The position numbers and the translations under genes were made by a program. A DNA stretch of 64,000 bases from Streptococcus suis (lineage in GTDB: Bacteria; Bacillota; Bacilli; Lactobacillales; Streptococcaceae). The stretch spans positions 372,001-436,000 of the forward strand of contig NZ_CP082205.1 of NCBI RefSeq assembly GCF_019856455.1, in the 5' to 3' direction. The notes under the pieces are model-generated. The model was not told where the DNA came from. It saw nothing but the letters and a program-made list of their open reading frames with translations, and made no database searches. This document shows positions 45,243 to 54,067 of the stretch, piece by piece (positions within the stretch are counted from its first letter, which is position 1; the number at the start of each line of letters is the position of its first letter).

Positions 45243-46691
45243 ATGGAATGGAAAGATGCGACAGCCATGGCTCAGGCTGTCAATCAAAAACAGGTTTCTG
45301 CCAAGGAATTGGTGCAAGAAACAATTGACAGGATTGAAAAGCTCAATCCCACCCTCAATGCGGTTATCAGCAAGCAGTATGAAGAGGCCTTGAAAGAGGC
45401 GGAAAAAGAAGACTATCTGGGCAAGCCATTTGCTGGAGTTCCTTTCTTGTTGAAGGATCTGGGGCAAAATGAAAAGGGGCAGCCATCTTCTGCAGGTTCT
45501 CGCCTGCTTGCTGGTCGACCAGCAGGTCATACCGACACCTATGTCCAACGCTTGAAGGACTTGGGTTTCATCATTGTCGGTCGAACCAACACGCCAGAAT
45601 TCGGCTTCAAAAATATCTCAGATGCCAGCCTGCACGGTCCTGTCAATCTTCCCTTGGACCCCAGCCGTAATGCTGGTGGATCAAGTGGTGGTGCAGCTGC
45701 AGCACTGGCTTCAGGCATGGTCTCTATTGCTGCGGCATCGGATGGTGGTGGCTCTATTCGTATCCCCGCCTCCTTCAATGGCTTGATTGGACTCAAAACC
45801 AGTCGTGGTCGGATTCCGGTTGGACCTAAGTCTTATCGTGGCTGGCAGGGGGCATCTGTCAATTTTGCCCTGACCAAGTCTGTCCGAGACACTCAGCGTC
45901 TGCTCTATCATTTCCAGGATTATCAGCTGGAAGCCCCCTTTCCCCTTGCCAAGCTGAGCGAGGAGGAGGTGTTTGGAAAGTTGTCTCGCCCCCTAAAAAT
46001 CGCCTACTATACCAAGTCTCCGGTAGGGAGCAAGGTTAGTCCTGAAGCGGTAGAAGCGGTTCAAACAGCCTGTCATCACTTGGTTGATTTGGGGCATGAA
46101 GTGGTGGAATTGTCGGAATATCCTCTGGATGGAGTGGCCCTGATGAAATCCTTCTACCTGATGAACAGCGTGGACACGGCCCAGATGTTTGACGAAATCG
46201 AAGCAGCTTTTGGGCGTCAGATGACCTTGGATGACATGGAAGTCATGTCTTGGGCTATTTACCAAAGCGGGCAAACCATTCCAGCCAAATTGCACTCCAA
46301 GGCCCTATTGGACTGGGATCAGTTTGGAGCCAGCATGGCGCGTTTCCATGAGGAATATGACTTGCTCCTGACACCGACAGTGGCTGATGTAGCGCCCAAG
46401 CATGGGCAATTTGACCTATCAGCAGATTTGCTGGACCGCCTCAAGCAGACCCAGAACTATTACATGGAAGAGCAGCAGGAATTGATCTGGCAAATGTTCG
46501 AGGACAGCCTAGCCCTAACTCCCTTTACGCAACAGGCCAATATTTGTGGTCAGCCAGCTATTTCTCTGCCAACTTATGTGCGGGCTGACGGATTGCCAAT
46601 CGGCATCCAATTGACAGCAGCCAAGGGACGAGAGGATTTACTCTTGCAGTTGGCAGACCAACTGCAGGCAGCTGGTCTGCTTCATTTGTAA
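45243..46691 (+). CDS. Amidase-signature family amidase
   Basis: 482 aa. The Ser-cisSer-Lys triad is visible in PFLLKDLG (Lys), SDGGGSIRIPAS (cis-Ser and nucleophile) and the Gly-rich GGSSGGAAAALASG loop. Related to GatA but without its gatCB partners nearby. Starts 19 bases after the ligase gene and may be the last gene of the SirTM operon, though its tie to that system is unclear. Substrate unknown. Confidence 0.88.
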   Translation: MEWKDATAMAQAVNQKQVSAKELVQETIDRIEKLNPTLNAVISKQYEEALKEAEKEDYLGKPFAGVPFLLKDLGQNEKGQPSSAGSRLLAGRPAGHTDTYVQRLKDLGFIIVGRTNTPEFGFKNISDASLHGPVNLPLDPSRNAGGSSGGAAAALASGMVSIAAASDGGGSIRIPASFNGLIGLKTSRGRIPVGPKSYRGWQGASVNFALTKSVRDTQRLLYHFQDYQLEAPFPLAKLSEEEVFGKLSRPLKIAYYTKSPVGSKVSPEAVEAVQTACHHLVDLGHEVVELSEYPLDGVALMKSFYLMNSVDTAQMFDEIEAAFGRQMTLDDMEVMSWAIYQSGQTIPAKLHSKALLDWDQFGASMARFHEEYDLLLTPTVADVAPKHGQFDLSADLLDRLKQTQNYYMEEQQELIWQMFEDSLALTPFTQQANICGQPAISLPTYVRADGLPIGIQLTAAKGREDLLLQLADQLQAAGLLHL

Positions 46692-46735
46692 GAGATTTCA
46701 TTTTTCAGATAAAATACTTGCCAAATTTCTGCAAA

Positions 46736-46770
46736 AGTGTTACCCTATAAAAGTTGGTGGGTTAACACCT
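46736..46770. promoter_or_regulatory. Inverted repeat before amino-acid transporter
   Basis: AGTGTTA-CCC (46736-46745) and GGGTTAACACCT (46759-46770) are complementary apart from one bulge. Located about 50 bases upstream of the binding-protein gene; may be an operator or a leader hairpin. Confidence 0.35.
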
Positions 46771-46818
46771 AGAAAAAGAAAAAAGAGAAGCCCAAGCTTC
46801 TAAAGGAGATTAGAACCT

Positions 46819-47697
46819 ATGTTGAAAAAATTGTTGACATCAGCCCTACTTGTTTCATCAATTACTCTTGCAGCTTGTTCAAATACTTCAACAAGCACAG
46901 AAAGCTCTTCTTCAGCTAGCCAAACCCAGTGGGAAAAAGTACAAGAAGCAGGTGTCTTGAAGGTTGCAACACCAGGAACCCTCTTCCCAACTTCTTACTA
47001 CAACGATGCCAAAGAATTGGTCGGTTATGAAATTGACATGATCAATGAAATTGGTAAGCGTTTGAAACTGGAAATTGAATACCAAGAAATCGGTGTGGCA
47101 GAAGCCTTTACAGCGGTTGACAGTGGTAAGGTAGATATTTCTGTTAACAACTTTGACATGACTGAAGCTCGTAAGGAAAAGTATAATTTCTCTATCCCTT
47201 ATAAATATTCAGTTGGTGGTTATATCGTCCGTGAAGATGGTTCATCAGGAATCGAAGCTGCAGACTTGAGCGACTGGACTGGTAAGAAAGCTGGTGGTGG
47301 TGCAGGTACTCAGTACATGAAGTTGGCTGAGAAACAAGGTGCAGAGCCAGTTATCTATGACAACGTAACCAATGATGTTTACTTGCGTGATGTATCAACA
47401 GGTCGTACAGATTTCATTCCAAACGACTACTTTACACAGGTAATGGCTATTAAATGGGCTAAGGCTAACTTCCCAGACATCAAAGTGAAGATGGGTGCAG
47501 CTCAGTACAACCCAACTGAACAAGGGATTGTCATGAGCAAGGCTGATAAAAGCTTGAAAGAAAAAATTGACGAAGCTCTTGAAGCGATGAAAGCTGATGG
47601 TACCTTGAAAGCTATTTCTGAGAAATACTATGCAGGACAAGACCTATCAGTACCAGTTGAAAATGCTGATAAATTGCCAGTTATCGAAGTTGAATAA
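46819..47697 (+). CDS. Amino-acid ABC transporter substrate-binding lipoprotein
   Basis: 292 aa. Lipoprotein signal LVSSITLAAC with Cys at about residue 20, then a Ser/Thr-rich linker and an SBP_bac_3 fold (ELVGYEIDMINEIGKRLKLE, VDISVNNFDMTEARKEKYNFS). Family suggests cystine or another polar amino acid. Highly expressed codon use. Followed by its permease after a hairpin; no ATPase gene follows. Confidence 0.88.
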   Translation: MLKKLLTSALLVSSITLAACSNTSTSTESSSSASQTQWEKVQEAGVLKVATPGTLFPTSYYNDAKELVGYEIDMINEIGKRLKLEIEYQEIGVAEAFTAVDSGKVDISVNNFDMTEARKEKYNFSIPYKYSVGGYIVREDGSSGIEAADLSDWTGKKAGGGAGTQYMKLAEKQGAEPVIYDNVTNDVYLRDVSTGRTDFIPNDYFTQVMAIKWAKANFPDIKVKMGAAQYNPTEQGIVMSKADKSLKEKIDEALEAMKADGTLKAISEKYYAGQDLSVPVENADKLPVIEVE

Positions 47698-47726
47698 GAC
47701 CTCGTAACAAATTAAATGCATCTTGT

Positions 47727-47770
47727 ATAGACTTTGTCAGTCACAGACTGGCAAGGTCTATCTGGTTTTT
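47727..47770 (+). terminator. Hairpin between binding protein and permease
   Basis: TAGACTTTGTCAGTC and GACTGGCAAGGTCTA pair around ACA; TCTGGTTTTT follows. Probably a partial terminator lowering permease expression relative to the binding protein. Confidence 0.6.
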
Positions 47771-47787
47771 AGGAAAGAGGAGAAGAT

Positions 47788-48459
47788 ATGGATATTAACT
47801 GGCAGGTAGTTTTTAATGCAGATATTGCAAGAGAGGCCATTCCACAGATTTTGGAGGGGCTACCCTACACTCTATCCCTATCCCTAATTGGTTTTGCCTT
47901 GGGAACTTTCTGTGGATTTTTTGTAGCCCTCATGCGGATGTCTAAGTTTGGACCCTTGCGTTGGTTGGCTATGGCCCATATTTCTCTCATGCGTGGCATT
48001 CCCCTCATGGTTCTTCTTTTCTTCATTTATTTTGGTTTGCCGTTTATGGGGCTACAACTAGATGCCATCTCTGCATCTATTATCGCCTTTACCTCCATGT
48101 CCAGTGCCTACATTTCTGAAATTATTCGTGCATCTCTTTCGGCCATTGATAAGGGACAATGGGAGGCGGCGCGTTCCCTGGGCTTGCGGACCAATGTGAT
48201 TTACAGAAAAATCATCATTCCCCAAGCCTTTCGGATTGCCCTTCCACCCCTTAGCAATGTCCTCTTAGACATGGTCAAAAGTACTTCTCTGACAGCCATG
48301 ATTACTGTACCAGAGATTTTCAATAAGGCAAAAATAGTCGGTGGAGCCAAGTCGGATTATATGACGGTTTATATCTGTGTAGCCCTCATTTATTGGGTTA
48401 TCTGTACCCTTTATGCATTTGGTCAGCTCAAGCTGGAAAAACGCTTGGCTACCTATTAA
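47788..48459 (+). CDS. Amino-acid ABC transporter permease
   Basis: 223 aa, HisM-type family with about five membrane segments and the coupling loop EAARSLGLRTNVIYRKIIIPQAFRIALPP. Ribosome site AGAGGAG. Its ATPase partner must be encoded elsewhere, since the next gene is convergent. Confidence 0.9.
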   Translation: MDINWQVVFNADIAREAIPQILEGLPYTLSLSLIGFALGTFCGFFVALMRMSKFGPLRWLAMAHISLMRGIPLMVLLFFIYFGLPFMGLQLDAISASIIAFTSMSSAYISEIIRASLSAIDKGQWEAARSLGLRTNVIYRKIIIPQAFRIALPPLSNVLLDMVKSTSLTAMITVPEIFNKAKIVGGAKSDYMTVYICVALIYWVICTLYAFGQLKLEKRLATY

Positions 48460-48500
48460 AAAGAGGTTGGCATATCCTTCCAATTAAAATTTGAACAATC

Positions 48501-48552
48501 AAAAATAGCTTAGAATTTCCGTCTCGAATGACGTGGTCCTAAGCTATTTTTT
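48501..48552. terminator. Bidirectional terminator
   Basis: AAAAATAGCTTAG and CTAAGCTATTTTTT are perfect complements around a 25-base loop, in the convergent gap. Confidence 0.8.
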
Positions 48553-48582
48553 ATTTTAAAGACTGTTTTTTCGATGTAACTC

Positions 48583-48792
48583 TCACTCTTTCACATATTC
48601 CAAAATATCTCCTGGTTGGCAGTCTAGGATGCGGCAGATGCTCATCAAGGTATTGAAACGAATACCTTTTGCCTTGCCTGTCTTGAGAATGGACAGATTG
48701 GCTTCGGTGATGCCGACTTGCCCTGCTAGGTCCTTGGAAGTCATTTGTCGATCTTTGAGAATCCTATCTAAGTTTACGCGAATCATGTCCAT
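48583..48792 (-). CDS. XRE-family regulator, YozG-like
   Basis: 69 aa (start ATG 48792; ATG 48786 giving MIRVNLDRIL is equally possible). Almost entirely one HTH: LDRILKDRQMTSKDLAGQVGITEANLSILKTGKAKGIRF. It starts directly after the stop of the DUF2975 gene; this pair is common in Firmicutes, and the regulator probably controls its own operon. Confidence 0.85.
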   Translation of the reverse strand: MDMIRVNLDRILKDRQMTSKDLAGQVGITEANLSILKTGKAKGIRFNTLMSICRILDCQPGDILEYVKE

Positions 48793-48793
48793 A

Positions 48794-49318
48794 TCAGATA
48801 AACTTGCTGTTCTCGGTTTCAAGTTGTTGCCCCTTTTGTACTAAGGTCCAGACAAAATAAGTCAGGAAGATAAAGAGAGCATTGAGGATGAAATCTGACC
48901 AACGCAGATTGAGGAAGTTATTTGGTCCAGCAGCGTTTGTCAAGGCAAACAAGCTGGTTAGGCAAAATTGTCCAGCAGTCAAGACGAGCAAACTGATGAA
49001 GAGTTTCTGATAAAGTTCCAGACTAGCTGAAGCGAAATAATCTTCTTCCAGAAGCAATTTACATAACTTTTGAAGTAAGTGGGCAATGTGACTGAGTGCC
49101 GCTAAGACAACTAGAATCAATTCAGTCGCTAACAGAATGAGCCAGATATCAATCTGGTCAATGGGTTTATTAAAGGAGTATTCCCAAGAGTCTATCGCAA
49201 AGGAGTCGCCTCCAAGACCAGCCAATGTAAATATGGTATAAAGAGCAATCGTGAAATAGAAGAAATAGCGAACACAAGTAGCCACAATGCCAGCTGTTTT
49301 GAGTAGATTGGTTTTCAT
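48794..49318 (-). CDS. DUF2975 membrane protein
   Basis: 174 aa with four predicted membrane segments (for example FFYFTIALYTIFTLAGL, WLILLATELILVVLAAL, FISLLVLTAGQFCLTSLFAL, FILNALFIFLTYFVWTL). DUF2975 proteins occur with small XRE regulators, as here. GGAGG precedes the ATG. Function unknown. Confidence 0.85.
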   Translation of the reverse strand: MKTNLLKTAGIVATCVRYFFYFTIALYTIFTLAGLGGDSFAIDSWEYSFNKPIDQIDIWLILLATELILVVLAALSHIAHLLQKLCKLLLEEDYFASASLELYQKLFISLLVLTAGQFCLTSLFALTNAAGPNNFLNLRWSDFILNALFIFLTYFVWTLVQKGQQLETENSKFI

Positions 49319-49334
49319 AGTAACCCTCCGATTA

Positions 49335-49382
49335 TTATTGTTTTATGATAATATTATCTGTAAAATTATTATAAAACAATAA
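49335..49382. promoter_or_regulatory. Long AT-rich inverted repeat, DUF2975 operator
   Basis: TTATTGTTTTATGATAAT (49335-49352) and ATTATTATAAAACAATAA (49365-49382) are complementary in 17 of 18 positions, 12 bases apart. It covers the promoter region of the DUF2975-XRE pair. Confidence 0.6.
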
Positions 49383-49423
49383 TTTTTAAAATGCAAGCGT
49401 TTTTTTAAAAAAAGAATAATAAG

Positions 49424-49452
49424 AAAACCGCCAACTACCTGGCGGCTTTCTG
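49424..49452 (-). terminator. Terminator of pmtA
   Basis: On the minus strand GCCGCCA-ggtag-TTGGCGG is followed by TTTTC, at the pmtA stop codon. Confidence 0.75.
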
Positions 49453-51321
49453 CTATGTAAAATACAAGAGTCTCAGTCCGTTGAGAATGACCAAAATAGT
49501 TGATCCTTCGTGGCCCACCACACCGAGTGGCAGGTTGATAGACTGGAAGAGGTTGGAAATGATAAGAAGGGCAATGACGGACAGAGCAAAGATGATGTTC
49601 TGTTTGATGATCCCCCGCATTTTTTTAGACAGGCGGATGGAGTAAGGAATCCGTGTCAGATCTTCCATGAGCACGATGTCGGCTGACTCCATAGCGATGT
49701 CCGTTCCGCTTCCCATAGCATAGCTGACATTGGCTTGGGCAAGGGCGGGAGCGTCGTTGATGCCGTCTCCGACCATGCCGACTGATGCAAACTCGGTTTG
49801 CAGTTCTTGGATAACAGCAGCCTTATCCGTCGGCAGACAGTTGGCAATCACACGGTCAATACCGACCTGACTCGCCACGTAACGAGCCGTCTTTTCTTGG
49901 TCGCCCGTCAAGAGAATTGGCGTCACGCCCATTTCTTTCAACTGGGCAATCAGCTGCTTGCTCTCTGGCTTCAAACTATCTTCCACCATGAACATCGCCA
50001 CCAGCACATCATTTTGGCTGACATAGACCAGGGTTTTTCCGGTGCTTTCCGACTCATCAATCTGTGCAACTAAGTCCATAGACAGCGGACGGACCAAGCT
50101 ATCCACCACAAAGCCTGCCTTACCGATTTTCCAGCTGTCGCCCTCATAGCCAGCCACCAAGCCTTTTCCGGTCACGTCTTCTAGGCTTTGGAGGTCAATA
50201 GCAGAGCTGTCAGCCGTATAGGTCATGAGAGCTTGAGCGATCGGGTGACTAGATTGTTTTTCAACTGCCTGAACAACCTGTTTGATAGGCTCCTCATCGC
50301 CAAGATAGCTTGCCCCTACAACCTCAGGTTTACCAATGGTTAGGGTACCCGTCTTGTCAAAGACGATGGCTTCTAGATTGGCGATTTTATCCGCAATGTC
50401 ACCGCCCTTGATAATCATGCCCTTGCGTGCCGCACGGCTGATGGCAGAAAGTGTCGCCGGTGAAGAAGAAGCTACGAGGGCACATGGAGAAGCAATGGTC
50501 AAGAGAATCATGCCACGATAGAAGGCGGTCAACCAGTCCCAGCCCAGAGCAAAATGAGCAAAGAGAATGAAGAGTGGTACTACCACCAAAACAACCTTGA
50601 CATAGGTATCTTCCATATTTTCAATGAAAGTCGCTGTGTTTGATTTGGATTCTTGGGCATTTTCGACCATTTGGACGATTTTATCAAATAGGGCATCGCC
50701 TTTCTCAGCTGTAACTTGAACGGTAACCGTTGGCCCTTGGTTAATGGTTCCGCCGATAACAGCCTGTCCAGCCATTTTCTCCGCAGGGAGCGGCTCGCCT
50801 GTAATCATGGATTCGTCAAAGATGGATTGCGGACTGATGAGGGTGGCATCCAGTGGGACCGTGTCACCCTTGCGGACTTGCAGGAGGGCGCCAATGCGGA
50901 TGGCTGCGGTGTCTAAGACAGTAATGTCACCATTTTCCTCGATTTTGCGAGCCGTTGGAGGCGTCATATTCATTAAAGCGGCAATAGCATTCTTGCTTTT
51001 TTCCATGGCTAATTCTTCCAGAGTAGAAGAAAGGGAGAAGATGAAGATGAGTAGAGCCCCTTCCATCCAGTAGCCAATTAGACCAGAGCCGATAGCAGCC
51101 AAAATCATGAGCAGGTCGACAGACAGGTGCTTGTCGAAAATCAGCTCAGAAATGCCTTCCTTGGCTGACTGGTAGCCCCCGATGACAAAGGCTGAAATGA
51201 AGAGGATAGGAGCCCATCCCTGTCCAGTCTGAAACAGAAGGATACCTATTAGAATGAGCGCCAAGCAGAGAGCGGTTGTGATGATGTGGCTGTGTTGTTT
51301 GAGGTTGGTTACGAGTGTCAT
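49453..51321 (-). CDS. pmtA: P1B-4 type metal-exporting ATPase PmtA
   Basis: 622 aa from ATG 51321 (AAGGAA upstream; the frame extends to 51354 without a ribosome site). SPC metal motif in ASPCALVASSS, phosphorylation site DKTGTLT, SHPIAQAL, GDGINDAPALAQ and, near the end, GVVGHEGSTILVILNGLRLL: SPC plus HEGST mark the P1B-4 class (Fe/Co/Zn). No N-terminal metal-binding domain. In streptococci this PerR-regulated exporter removes ferrous iron and cobalt; perR lies just upstream and PerR-like boxes precede it. Confidence 0.9.
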   Translation of the reverse strand: MTLVTNLKQHSHIITTALCLALILIGILLFQTGQGWAPILFISAFVIGGYQSAKEGISELIFDKHLSVDLLMILAAIGSGLIGYWMEGALLIFIFSLSSTLEELAMEKSKNAIAALMNMTPPTARKIEENGDITVLDTAAIRIGALLQVRKGDTVPLDATLISPQSIFDESMITGEPLPAEKMAGQAVIGGTINQGPTVTVQVTAEKGDALFDKIVQMVENAQESKSNTATFIENMEDTYVKVVLVVVPLFILFAHFALGWDWLTAFYRGMILLTIASPCALVASSSPATLSAISRAARKGMIIKGGDIADKIANLEAIVFDKTGTLTIGKPEVVGASYLGDEEPIKQVVQAVEKQSSHPIAQALMTYTADSSAIDLQSLEDVTGKGLVAGYEGDSWKIGKAGFVVDSLVRPLSMDLVAQIDESESTGKTLVYVSQNDVLVAMFMVEDSLKPESKQLIAQLKEMGVTPILLTGDQEKTARYVASQVGIDRVIANCLPTDKAAVIQELQTEFASVGMVGDGINDAPALAQANVSYAMGSGTDIAMESADIVLMEDLTRIPYSIRLSKKMRGIIKQNIIFALSVIALLIISNLFQSINLPLGVVGHEGSTILVILNGLRLLYFT

Positions 51322-51338
51322 AGTTTGTTCTTCCTTAT

Positions 51339-51353
51339 TTAGAATTATTATCA
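51339..51353. promoter_or_regulatory. PerR-like box 1
   Basis: TTAGAATTATTATCA matches the per-box consensus TTATAATTATTATAA at 13 of 15 positions, just upstream of the pmtA start. Confidence 0.6.
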
Positions 51354-51399
51354 TTTAACTAAGTTAATTATAACAATTATAAAAAGAAAGTCAAGTTTT

Positions 51400-51414
51400 T
51401 TATAATAATTCTAA
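51400..51414. promoter_or_regulatory. PerR-like box 2
   Basis: On the minus strand TTAGAATTATTATAA matches the per-box at 14 of 15 positions, about 80 bases upstream of the pmtA start. Confidence 0.7.
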
Positions 51415-51445
51415 ATAATATTGTTCTAATAATTCAAAGGAAAAT

Positions 51446-51470
51446 AAAAAAAGCGACAGAAAGCCGCTTT
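51446..51470 (-). terminator. Terminator of perR
   Basis: On the minus strand AAGCG...CGCTT is followed by a run of seven T, just past the perR stop. Confidence 0.6.
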
Positions 51471-51482
51471 GATATTCGTCTT

Positions 51483-51938
51483 TTACCCCTGACAATCAGG
51501 ACAAATGCCGTAGATGGATAGCACCTCTTTTGTAATTTTGTAACCAGTTTGGGTATGAGCCTCCTTCTTCAAGCTCGGGATTTCTACATCCATGAAATCA
51601 GTGATTTTTCCACAGACTTCACAAATAACATTGAGGTGCTCGTGGCCCATGAAATCATAATAGGTTGTCGTGTCATTGGTACGCTTGAGTTCAGTGACAA
51701 ATCCTTCTTCTAAGAGAACTTTGAGGTTGTTATAGACAGTTGCCAAACTCATATTAGGGTAGTTGGGCAGGAGGTCTTTGTATATCATTTCAGCACTTGG
51801 GTGATCGTCGCTATCAATGATATAGGCTACAACAGCCTTACGTGTTTCTGTAATGCGAACACCTTTTTCCTTTAAGTGTTGAATAACATGCTCAAAGGCA
51901 GTTTGGTTTTCTGCGTTAAGGTGAGAGTGTAGTTCCAT
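51483..51938 (-). CDS. perR: Fur-family peroxide/metal regulator PerR
   Basis: 151 aa. Winged helix in the first 85 residues (VRITETRKAVVAYI, ATVYNNLKVLLEEGFV), regulatory-metal His segment DFMGHEHLNVI, and two CxxC zinc pairs (CEVCGK and CPDCQG). Adjacent pmtA with per-boxes supports PerR over Fur or Zur. Senses peroxide through bound metal and derepresses pmtA and others. GGAGG before the ATG. Confidence 0.9.
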   Translation of the reverse strand: MELHSHLNAENQTAFEHVIQHLKEKGVRITETRKAVVAYIIDSDDHPSAEMIYKDLLPNYPNMSLATVYNNLKVLLEEGFVTELKRTNDTTTYYDFMGHEHLNVICEVCGKITDFMDVEIPSLKKEAHTQTGYKITKEVLSIYGICPDCQG

Positions 51939-52061
51939 TCGTGCCTCCTGTTCTTTTCAAGAATAATTCTAATTTACTTTTCTTCATTATAATCCTTTTT
52001 ATGAAAGCTGTCAAACTTAGAAGGGGTTCATCTGTGCTAGTACAGTTGTTGTTTTATAGGC

Positions 52062-52091
52062 TTGTTTTTCTAAGTTTGCTTGTGCTACAAT
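52062..52091 (+). promoter_or_regulatory. truA promoter, predicted to give a leaderless mRNA
   Basis: TTGTTT (52062-52067), 18-base spacer, TGCTACAAT (-10 TACAAT 52086-52091, extended). The -10 ends 6 bases before ATG 52098, so transcription would begin at or next to the start codon. Confidence 0.55.
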
Positions 52092-52097
52092 CAGAAC

Positions 52098-52847
52098 ATG
52101 ACACGATATAAGGCAATTATTTCCTACGACGGCCATGATTTTTCTGGTTTCCAGCGCCAGCCCCATGCCCGTACAGTTCAGGAAGAAATCGAAAAAACAC
52201 TAATAAGACTAAACAGTGGCCAGCCGGTGACAGTGCATGGTGCGGGTCGGACAGACGCAGGAGTGCACGCTTATGGTCAGGTGATTCACTTTGACTTGGC
52301 TGGCAGTCGAGATGCTGAGAAGCTCCGCTTTGCCCTGGATACCCAAACACCTGAGGATATTGATGTGGTCCAGGTGGAGCAGGTGGCGGATGATTTTCAT
52401 TGCCGCTATGCCAAGCACAGCAAGACCTACGAGTTTCTGGTGGATATCGGGCGGCCCAAGAATCCCATGATGCGCCACTATGCGACCTTCTATCCCTATG
52501 ATTTGGATTTGAGCTTGATAGAAGAAGCCATTCAGGACTTGGTGGGGACCCATGATTTTACAGGTTTTACGGCTTCAGGAACCTCGGTCGAGGACAAGGT
52601 GCGGACCATTACGGCGGCAAGTATGGAATATGACAAGCGGCGACAGTTTTTGATTTTTACCTTTTCAGGCAACGGTTTTTTGTACAAGCAGGTGCGGAAT
52701 ATGGTTGGGACCTTACTGAAAATTGGCAATGGTCGGATGCCTGTGGGGCAGATTAAACGGATTTTGGCAGAAAAAGATCGTGGTTTGGCGGGACCGACTG
52801 CGGCAGGAAATGGTCTCTATCTAAAGGAGATTATCTATGAAGACTAA
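52098..52847 (+). CDS. truA: tRNA pseudouridine(38-40) synthase TruA
   Basis: 249 aa. Isomerises uridines 38-40 in the tRNA anticodon arm. [19 protein letters not shown], the catalytic Asp in [11 protein letters not shown], and the [14 protein letters not shown] segment are all present. Start at ATG 52098; no Shine-Dalgarno sequence. Overlaps the next gene by 11 bases and heads a five-gene operon. Confidence 0.95.
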   Translation: MTRYKAIISYDGHDFSGFQRQPHARTVQEEIEKTLIRLNSGQPVTVHGAGRTDAGVHAYGQVIHFDLAGSRDAEKLRFALDTQTPEDIDVVQVEQVADDFHCRYAKHSKTYEFLVDIGRPKNPMMRHYATFYPYDLDLSLIEEAIQDLVGTHDFTGFTASGTSVEDKVRTITAASMEYDKRRQFLIFTFSGNGFLYKQVRNMVGTLLKIGNGRMPVGQIKRILAEKDRGLAGPTAAGNGLYLKEIIYED

Positions 52848-53598
52848 GTATATTTTGGCGCTTTCGGGTAACGATATTTTCAGCGGTGGCGGTCTCTATG
52901 CGGATGTGACCACCTACGCTGTCCACAAGCTGCATGGGTTTGTGGCGGTGACTTGCTTGACAGCTATGACGGAAAAAGGTTTTGAGGTCATTCCGACAGA
53001 TGCGGCGGTCTTTGCCCAGCAGCTGGCTAGTGTGAGGGATGTGCCCTTTTCTGCGATTAAGATTGGCTTGCTTCCCACGGTGGACATAGCAGAGCAGGCT
53101 TTGGAGTTTATCAAGACTCACCAGGAGATTCCTGTGGTCTTGGATCCAGTCTTGGTCTGCAAGGAAACGCACGATACCGAGGTCAGCCAGTTGCGAGATG
53201 AACTCTTGAAATTCCTTCCCTATGTCAGCATTATCACACCAAATCTGGCAGAAGCTCAGCTATTGCTCCAAAAAGACATCAAAACGGTGGAAGAGATGAA
53301 GCAGGCGGCAGTGGCTCTCTACGACTTGGGAGCTAAATCAGTGGTCATCAAGGGTGGCAATCGCTTGGGCGATCAGCAGGCTGTGGATGTTTTCTACGAC
53401 GGTCAGGAAGTGGTGGTGCTCCAGTCGCCTCTGTTGTCAGAAAACAATGTAGGGGCAGGCTGTACCTTTGCGTCCAGCATTGCCAGTCAGCTTTTGCTGG
53501 GTCAAGAGCCTTTGGAGGCGGTCAGACTGTCCAAGGACTTTGTTCATGCGGCGATTGAAAAATCAGATGATTATGGGGTGATTCAATATGAGAAATAA
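52837..53598 (+). CDS. Pyridoxal/hydroxymethylpyrimidine kinase, ThiD/PdxK type
   Basis: 253 aa ribokinase-like enzyme phosphorylating a vitamin B6 or thiamine-precursor alcohol. [36 protein letters not shown] and [19 protein letters not shown] (anion hole and catalytic region, with Cys in place of Asp as in some PdxK) are visible. Next gene is an ECF transporter S component, suggesting salvage of imported vitamin. Confidence 0.85.
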   Translation: MKTKYILALSGNDIFSGGGLYADVTTYAVHKLHGFVAVTCLTAMTEKGFEVIPTDAAVFAQQLASVRDVPFSAIKIGLLPTVDIAEQALEFIKTHQEIPVVLDPVLVCKETHDTEVSQLRDELLKFLPYVSIITPNLAEAQLLLQKDIKTVEEMKQAAVALYDLGAKSVVIKGGNRLGDQQAVDVFYDGQEVVVLQSPLLSENNVGAGCTFASSIASQLLLGQEPLEAVRLSKDFVHAAIEKSDDYGVIQYEK

Positions 53599-54067
53599 GA
53601 AAACACAGGAATTAGTATTATTAGCTATCTTAACAGCCTTGAGCTTGGTCTTAGCCTACTTCCATTTGCCAACACCTTCGGGGTTTGTGACACTTTTGGA
53701 TGTTGGGGTATATTTTACAGCCTTTTACTTGGGCAAGAAAGAGGGAGCTATTGTCGGCGGTTTATCTGGACTCTTGATAGATTTCTTGCTGGGCTATCCC
53801 CAGTGGGCTTTCTTTAGTTTGCTCTTCCACGGTGCTCAGGGTTATTTTGCGGGTTGGACAGGCAAGAAACGGATTTTCGGTCTAGTCTTGGCGACGCTCT
53901 CTATGGTTGGGGGCTACTACCTAGCATCTCGGATTTATTTTAATGACCTCAAAGCCATTGAAAGTGTTTTTGGCAATAGCATGCAAAACTTTGTCGGTAT
54001 GGGCTTAGGGTTTGCAGTGGCTAAATTAGTTGAGAAAAGCGGTGCTATTAACTATGTCACTCGATAA
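53588..54067 (+). CDS. ECF transporter S component
   Basis: 159 aa with five to six membrane segments ([51 protein letters not shown]). Substrate-binding S subunit that uses a shared EcfAA'T module encoded elsewhere. Overlap with the kinase gene suggests pyridoxine or hydroxymethylpyrimidine as substrate (inferred). Confidence 0.85.
   Translation: MRNKKTQELVLLAILTALSLVLAYFHLPTPSGFVTLLDVGVYFTAFYLGKKEGAIVGGLSGLLIDFLLGYPQWAFFSLLFHGAQGYFAGWTGKKRIFGLVLATLSMVGGYYLASRIYFNDLKAIESVFGNSMQNFVGMGLGFAVAKLVEKSGAINYVTR

Noticed and set aside
46736..46770. T-box or riboswitch before the amino-acid transporter
   Set aside because: Leader is only about 70 bases, with one weak hairpin and no T-box or known aptamer core.
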